From positions 1 through 49,799 of the forward strand of contig WNYE01000149.1 of assembly GCA_021396245.1 (NCBI GenBank): a DNA stretch of 49,799 nt. Reading direction: 5' to 3'. Of the stretch, positions 43,010 through 49,799 are shown in pieces. Each line of letters starts with the position of its first letter. Position 1 is the stretch's first letter. The stretch is from Sporothrix humicola. Its lineage: Eukaryota; Ascomycota; Sordariomycetes; Ophiostomatales; Ophiostomataceae. Under the pieces are notes generated by a model, which made no database searches, was not told where the DNA came from, and worked only from the letters and a program-made list of their open reading frames with translations. A program made the position numbers and the translations under genes.

Positions 43010-45929
43010 TTTGAAGAAGTTGAGATGAGGTAAAGAGGTATCGCCGGATTTGTCAAAATGATGTCACCACCTGTGGGTATCCGTCTATGTAGCCATGCGT
43101 GTGTTGAGGAGATGGGGATATGAAAGCAAAAGGTTGAGTGTATCCAAACGCAGTGCGTGGACTGGTAAAATGGGATGTTTGAGTCAAACGATGACAATAT
43201 CTAAATATCCCAACAAAAACACGCGGCGATGCTACCATTTACTGTGCGGAAGGCGCAAGGCAGCCAGCTATCAAAGGCAATTTGTGTTGGGCAGGCGCGA
43301 CTGACAACACAGTAGTGCGGGGTTCACTTACATCTGGTAGCCAATGAGAAGCGATTCTGGAGGCAGGTGCTGGCAGCATTTGCTGTCCATGGTGCCTTCC
43401 CTTGACGATGAACTTCAGCCTCTTATCTTTCTCGGGTAGCCTCAGCCTCGTGATACATCTAAGGAAAGAACAAAATTATCACAGTTTGAAGGAAAGTGTA
43501 ACCGTTGTGCGGCTGTCTACAATTGTTTGTAACTCTCCAATCATTGCTCCACATTCAGATGTTTTACACCAACCACATTGCGTCATTGCTTTACAGTCTA
43601 CGCAGCATGCATCTCTGCGTTGTCAATAAACAACGACTTGTGATACTGCACAATCGATATTCACGGCCGGAGGCAGATCGCCAATTCATTGTCTTCACTC
43701 CAGAGAGAAAAGACACCGTAAATATCGAGACGAACCGTTTTAGCTGAAAACACAAAAACGCATGACAAAAGATACCGATGCATTAGGTAACGGAGTTTGC
43801 TCGGAATGTCTCCACCGACGCTGTGTTTTGGTGCACGACAGAATTGGGCGTCTCGGCTTTGGCCTCTATCTCCTCGGGGTTCAGTCCACAACGGAGACAA
43901 GAGCCTTGTGGTTTCACGAGAATTCTTTGCAAAGTTTGCTGCGAGCTTCACGATGCCGAAAAACGGCCACTCAAGCTACCGATTCGAATTTACAGGCTTG
44001 CAAATATGCGAAACGACAGTCTGCATGCGCTTTTCTCATTTTCGGCCAACGACGACTCAATACAGTATCGTCATAGTTCTGACTAACTTTTTTGAATTTC
44101 TGAATTCAGACCGACATTATCCGTTAAGGGTGTATTATTCGAACCATGTGAAAACTGACAGTTTCGACGCCTAGATACGGCCGGCCAAAGTATTGAAAAC
44201 GTTTGTTCTCCATTACTTTCATTAACGGCTCTTTTCTCGTCCCTTTTTCTTCCTTGGGTCCTCTTTTTCATATTTGTGAATTTTCTTCGGTCTCCTCTTT
44301 TATTTCCTTCAAATTTTCTTTACGATCTTCCGTCCCGTCCTCCGCCATCCGTATTGTGGATGCTCTGGGTCCCGAATTCGACTCAGAAAAGGACGAAAGT
44401 AAGAAAAAACAGTCACAAGGCACATGGTTTTCTAGCGCTTCTTGCACCCTTCTAGCGCGCCACTCAAACTTTTTCTTGTCCATTCTCTGTGGCGTACCTG
44501 GATTTGACGGCAATTCAAGCAGTCGGTTCGCGTCGGTGGTTGACGAGACCCGATCCCCGGCGGGTCCCTTTTTTCTTTGCATTTTTGCACTGAAATTTTT
44601 CAAAGCCTTCCCACTCTTTTCTTATGATCCCAGCTGCTTTCTTTGGTCTGGATTCTCGTGGGCCTACGTATAAAACGGGGAGACTCGAGAAAAACAAGAT
44701 TTGGAGGCGAGAAATGGAGGCGGGAAACGGCACAAGGAAACGCATGGAAAACCACAAGATGACTTCACCGAAGAAAAACAGAACTGTTCACAAAACAGGA
44801 ATACACCACGCCAACGAGGCATTAGGAACAGTCGGCATCGTGAATTCTCTAAATGCTGTAATTGAAGTAAAGAAAACGGCCATTAAGAACATCTCTAAAC
44901 GCTAGACACCGTTTTCCCAGTCCTCCGCACCCTTGTTTTTTTCTCTTCCGCCGCTCCCGGACGGAGACGAGGCACGAGGCCAAAAAAGGACCAGGACGTT
45001 GGAACTATCACAAAATGGAAGAGGGGGTGTAAACCGCGACGAAATAGCGAGGCCTGTCTTGTGAGCACTGTCGAAACGGTCATAGACTACTCTGTAATCT
45101 TACAAAAGAGATATTTGTTTGGAAACGGCAATGTCACAAGCCTGTCACCTAATCACGATCCAACATGGAGTTTACAACTGTCCACGAGGCTATTCTCCGT
45201 GTTTTGAACACTCTTGGAAATTCACACCCCCAATGTTTTTAACGGTAGATCGTCAGCTAGCGTAAGTCTTGACGACATTCCGTTTTGTTCTGCATTTTTT
45301 GTTTTGTCGTTCCCTTTCGTCCATCGTTTTGCCTCGGACGAACTGGTCTTGTCCCGTTTCAATATCTCTCCGGCTCCGTCTTTCACGCCCTCTGCAGCTT
45401 CACACCCCACGATTTGAGGCTCTTTCGATGTGATTCTACTTATACGATAATTTTAAAGTATGTGCGACGTATGTTTCCAGGAGAACGGTACCGTCGCCAC
45501 GCAAGTGCCAGACGTGCGCCATCCAAAAGGCAAGGCACCCGTCTAGAGATGGAGGGGGGTGAGACGTTTGTTCAAGAAGCTTTGAGTAAGTCTCTCGACC
45601 GTTATCACAACTCATGCTCTCAAATCCGCCCCATCCGACAAGCCTTGCCGCATTACATAGTATTCTCGCTTTCTCGTGTCTTCTAGATCACCAACGCGAG
45701 CCCGCGTGCTTTGATCATGATGTGTGGTCTTCGCGCGGTATGTCATCCATTGTTTGCAAAAGCCGCAAAATCCAGGATATGTTCTCGTGATAAAGGCGGC
45801 ATGAAACAAAGACTCCGTAGAAACCGTATTTTTTGCAATTAATGCAATTGTGCCATTATTTGTTACTTGGTGTCTTGTTATCAGATCTGTCCCTGACAAT
45901 GCACACGAATACGAAATCGATCTCAGTAC

Positions 45930-46060
45930 GAGGCTCAACAGATCAACAGATCAACAGATTTATGCACAAACAGTCCGTTCCGTATCCGTGCAGTAAAATA
46001 TGACTAAAAGGCTCAACACAAAACTCAGGAACAGTCCGTTCGTACTCGTACGAGACGGCA
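45930..46060. repeat. short direct repeats: (GATCAACA)3 and a CAGTCCGTTC pair
   Basis: AACAGATCAACAGATCAACAGATT lies near 45937-45960. The word ACAGTCCGTTC followed by CGTA or GTAC recurs near 45970 and 46031. Confidence 0.6.
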
Positions 46061-48292
46061 TTTCTCTTTCCTGGGACGTCGTATGTTGAAACCTGGGGAA
46101 GAAAGAGTGCCCAGCCCAGTGGAGGAATTGCCTGGTTTGCCGTCTCCTTTTCTCCCTCCTGGCATCTCTTCTCACGGCACTGCGAGGCTGGGAAAATCAA
46201 AATTTCCCCTTACACAACGTTTTGGCATGGCATGGATTACATACGCATTTATTTCAGAAAAGCACAGGATAGCATGTCGCAATAGCGGCCATCGGCTGTA
46301 AATCCGGCTGCCGGGTTGAGCCTGCAAATGCAAAAAAAAAGAGGATCCGCAGGCCATTGGGGGCACATGATGTTTATTTTGCATATGGAGCTCTCAGTAG
46401 CTCCAAAATGCTCGCTTCTTCGGTCTGTCAATTCTAGGCGCGTCCGGATTGTGCATTTCCTGGGGAAAGCTCTATTCTCCTCACAATCTGCTTTACTTTA
46501 CTTGTTTTTGCCCAAGTAGAAAGCAATTGACTTGACGATCATAGCTAAACCCAAACCGAGGGCCGAAAAATAGGTCCAGCGGGCATATGAGCAGATGGCC
46601 GGCTTCAATGCCCCGTAAATCACATCACGATACCAAATAACCGGCTAACAATGGCTGTTGAGAACCCGGGAAAGCAAGAGTCTGGCCTCGTGGCTCTTTT
46701 CTCCGCGTTTGAGGCTATTCAGAAGAGACCATAAAATCAATTGAGTTTGCACATTCACACACCCCGCGGACCGATTGCCGCAGTTTGTCGTGTCCTGCTC
46801 CGTTTCTACTATCACGACAGCCCTTTCCAAAACAGCATCATGCAGACTTTCAAATACGGAGCTCCGAGGAGAGGAGAACGCTGCTTTAGACGCGGCTTCG
46901 TCCAAGCTTAGATCTCGTATGTTAATTACCCCGTACATACGTCGTACTCTACTCTCATGGCTTGCACTTGCCTATTTTGTCTTTACGAGACGTTCTTGCT
47001 TGCTTTCCGCTCGTTGAGCATGTTTTCTTAGTCCGGGAACGGAAAGCGGTAACGGCAAGCGGTAGCGGACACTTAGGGGAAGGTGCGCCAAACTCACCTT
47101 ACTCGCGCCTTCCCAGCCCGGTTACGGAGACACGACAATTGTCCGATCAGCCTTTTGATATTGCATCACTTTCTATGCAGTTTTTTTGAAATTCAAGAAT
47201 TTATGAAACTGTGCAAACATCGGATCCGTATATCGCAGGTCGCCCGTTTCTCGGCCACCTTTCTCCCTTGTTGCTGGGACGGCACAGAGAGTACGAATAC
47301 GGCTTGCTGCAATTGATGCAATTGGGGCCCGTATTAGGAAAGCAAGGGACGCTGCCAAAACAGTTCCTTCCTCAAAATACGACTGCCTGTTGCTCCTTCC
47401 CAGCAAATTAAAAGGTCGAGCATCAAATAATTGTTTCTGTAAATAGAGCGTCCAAGCAACCAAGTAACGAACTCCTTTAATTCTCCTTTTCATCCCTCGT
47501 CCCATCTTGTTTCCCCCCTTTCATTCACCCTTTCTCGCTTGTTTCCAGGCTCCCATATTCTGACACTGTGGATATCCACGTCTCCGCGTTGAGGTTGCGT
47601 GGAGTCGCCTACTAAAGTCCCCTGGCTGCTATTTTTACACCGTCAGAGATTCGGAGAACGGGCCCCATAGTGGTCCCTATCGTTCCTTGTCAACAATCCC
47701 ACGGAGACTTGATTGCAGCAAAGTCCGTCTTTCTGCAGCAAACGTCGACCTGTTCGTCTGCCCAGCCATGATCTCATTCGCGGCCTTCAAAGACGAAGTT
47801 CGTCTGGGGCAACCATGCCCTGCAAAGGATCGATACGGATACGATACAGAGTTGATGCACGGAATTAGAGCTCGAGATCTTGGAACATCTCCAGAAATAG
47901 GACACGATTTCTTTCTAGGGTGTACCACACAACTTTGCAGCCGCCTAGATAGGGATGCGTCAAGATAGGCGAGGCTGCCAACTATCAATCTATCGCATCC
48001 CGTTTCGATTACGACGCACAAGGCAATCGTCAGCGTGACAAACAACAAACAGCAAAGTACACCATACCGTTGCTTCATAACGTCGACAAAACGGAATCCA
48101 AATTGGGAATTATGATCTTCTCATCCTCCCCCGCATCTTATCTCAGTTGTATTGCTGGTCTATTAATTGTTTTGTCGTTTCTCCGCGTTATCAAGTGCAT
48201 TTGTCAGAAGAGCTTTGGAATCGATAGCGGTGGTGAGCCGAGGTGGGCTGTCGTATGATCGCTGAAACATCATTGGTCAGTTTTGGCACTTC

Positions 48293-48362
48293 TGACCGTT
48301 TTGTCACCTTGTCGCTCTGACCTCTTGTCTTGAGCGTTTTGTCCTCTTGTCGTTTGTCATTC
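48293..48362. repeat. TTGTC-rich imperfect tandem repeat
   Basis: TTTTGTC, CTTGTC and TCTTGTC words recur about nine times within 70 bp, mixed with GACC. No coding sense visible. Confidence 0.6.
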
Positions 48363-48729
48363 TGCGGTTCGTTTCGTTTTGGCGCGGTGCCAATTGTCAT
48401 AAACCCGGAGCCGTATCTCCTGTCAAGAATGTCAGGGTGCCATTTGCTGATTAACTCGACCGAGACGATGCGAGGCCAGAATCAAAGAAACGAACCATCT
48501 GAACCCACCCCCGGATTTCAAATGCATAATACACTAAAGTCCAGGGCTCGTCATGCATCTTGTTTGACGACCGTATCTCGCGCCTACGATCCGTCGATGG
48601 CGTGCTACTCAGCGGTTCTCTCTGACCTTTGTCCAGATGTGCCTTTTAAGCCCTCCCATAGTACGTCGTAAAGTAGCAAATGTGCAGCAGAAAGGGTGCT
48701 CTTCTCGGTGCCACGACCCCGAATGGGAA

Positions 48730-48820
48730 AAGGGTCAAGGTCCTGATTAGTATCGACCCTTTGCTTCTTCAACCCTTCAACCCTCCAACCCTTCTACCCT
48801 TTGACTCTTCCCTTTGTGTA
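48730..48820. repeat. CAACCCTT/CTACCCTTTG pyrimidine minisatellite
   Basis: Repeated TTCAACCCT, CCAACCCTT and CTACCCTTTGAC words. In complement they resemble the TCAAAGGG array at 49380, in inverted orientation, about 600 bp away. Confidence 0.6.
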
Positions 48821-49379
48821 CATTGAATACGTCGTGCTTTTGTCCTTTCTCCACGGCTCACCAGTGATGGGTGTAGTTCTCACTCTTGGTCGCATTGGTC
48901 AGCCTCCTACTATCATCAGCAAAAACAATAAGCAAAATCAGCACCAGTGCGCTTGTATCAGATATCATATGAAAATCGTGCCATTGAAGGAACACGCCTG
49001 TCAACCATCGCCACGGCGGTCCTACCCCCTCTTTCTCTTGTCTTGATGCTTGTCAAAAGATGGCATCTTCTGACCACGCGGTACGATGTCCGATCCCAAA
49101 TCTGTGTGTTTTACAGAGCAAAACTGTCATCATGGGTTAGTTTGGCAACAAACCAAAAGGCGGAGGGTTCAAACGATCGCCAAAGACTGCCACAGAAGTC
49201 CTCGGCTGTCTCAAATGCCGAAAAGGCTACTCGTACTCAGTATGGGGTAATTGTGCAAGGCTATCTCAAAGGCCATAATAACACAAAGGGTCATACAGAG
49301 TAGTCAAAATTGCCATTGTCAGCTGAGAAAGGGTTTCAATGTTTTTACCGACGACGAACCGAACCAAAACGAGTCCGTC

Positions 49380-49460
49380 GTCAAAGGGTCAAAGGGTCAA
49401 AGGGTGGCTCAAAGGGCAACTCAAAGAATAACTCAAAGGGCAAACCAAAGGGTCAATAAG
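49380..49460. repeat. (GTCAAAGG)n minisatellite
   Basis: Starts with three near-perfect GTCAAAGG units, then GGCTCAAAG, AACTCAAAG and CTCAAAGGG variants with 8-11 bp spacing. It is not the TTAGGG telomere repeat. Confidence 0.75.
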
Positions 49461-49749
49461 ACCCCGTCAATGAAGGGCTGGAGAATGGAGGACACAAAGA
49501 CTCAGCTGGGCAGGCCAGACCCGGACTGCAGTCGATTACAGCCGGCGATTGGGCGCGGGCATGTGGGCTGTAATTACGGGCTGCATGGGCCGAGAACAAC
49601 GAGGCGGCGGACGTGTTGATGAGTCAAAAGGTAAAGGCAAAACAGAGCTTCAAAAGCTCAAAGGGCTGCGTGAACAAAGCCGAAACCCACCCTCGGCCTA
49701 AAGAGCCCACTCAGCAGGGTTACGAAAAAGGACTAAAATTTTTGCCCGG

Positions 49750-49775
49750 ACTAAGGATTAAATTTAATCCTTAGT
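49750..49775. repeat. perfect 26-bp palindrome near window end
   Basis: The two 13-base arms ACTAAGGATTAAA and TTTAATCCTTAGT abut with no spacer. GGACTAA also occurs just before at about 49731 and ATCCGA just after. It could be the terminal inverted repeat of a mobile element continuing beyond the window. Confidence 0.7.
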
Positions 49776-49799
49776 TTTTAATCCGATCTTTTACCGGAC

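Larger units (their letters stand above)
43010..49799. other. gene-free 6.8-kb tail with minisatellites
   Basis: No gene I can support; open frames stay below about 160 codons and show no domain. CpA and TpG are normal, so unlike the left block it is not RIP-mutated. It contains the repeat clusters listed separately. A possible small spliced frame at 45543-45788 is discussed under rejected items. The stretch may be subtelomeric or inter-island spacer. Confidence 0.5.

Noticed and set aside
44203..44673. 156-codon open frame and its antisense charged frame
   Set aside because: Phe/Ser-rich, no domain, and both strands are open from composition. No evidence of a gene.
45543..45788. Possible two-exon small gene with GTAAGT donor and TCTAG acceptor
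   Set aside because: The splice signals look fair and the joined frame stays open, but the product is short, unrecognised, and lacks a convincing start or promoter.
48293..48362. TTGTC repeats considered as a CRISPR-like array
   Set aside because: No regular spacer-repeat structure, and the genome is clearly eukaryotic.
49380..49460. GTCAAAGG array considered as telomere repeat
   Set aside because: The unit differs from TTAGGG, is irregular, and is interrupted by unrelated sequence, so it is an internal minisatellite.

Overview
This window comes from a filamentous ascomycete (Pezizomycotina), most likely a Sordariomycete. The evidence is short introns with GTANGT/GTGAGT donors, CTAAC branch points and YAG acceptors; CACAATGGC-type start contexts; GC-rich third codon positions; and a sharply bounded AT-rich block almost without CpA and TpG, the mark of repeat-induced point mutation (RIP). 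I cannot place it to genus.

Layout. 1-~8765 is a RIP-mutated AT-rich block. It holds a nearly complete chromodomain-type Ty3/gypsy retroelement (1-6559, with a truncated 5' LTR and a better preserved 3' LTR), then about 2.2 kb of unidentified RIP-mutated repeat containing a 78-bp tandem triplicate. 9021-43009 is a gene island with twelve protein genes and one tRNA. 43010-49799 is about 6.8 kb of balanced composition with no gene I can support. It carries several short-motif minisatellites and a perfect 26-bp palindrome close to the window end.

The first four genes form a metabolic group: a class II aldolase/adducin enzyme (-), a PIG3-type quinone oxidoreductase (+), a pyrone-dicarboxylate-lactonase-like amidohydrolase (-) and a carboxylate-type MFS transporter (+). 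They look like a small uptake and catabolic cluster for an organic or aromatic acid, sitting directly beside the heterochromatin-like block. This is the best candidate here for an undescribed system, but its substrate is unknown.

The rest is conserved housekeeping: a WDR70-like WD40 protein, the SWI/SNF-RSC ATPase (QLQ, HSA, helicase, bromodomain), an intron-containing tRNA-Val(CAC), amidophosphoribosyltransferase (six exons, first committed step of purine synthesis), coronin (six exons), an unrecognised 748-aa protein with paired Cys motifs and a PP1-docking-like RVTF, a Par14/PIN4 parvulin, the TruD-family pseudouridine synthase Pus7, and a secreted SGNH/GDSL hydrolase with unusual Lys-rich inserts. 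Exon models were built by hand from splice signals and reading phase. Functions rest on recognised motifs; no database search was possible.
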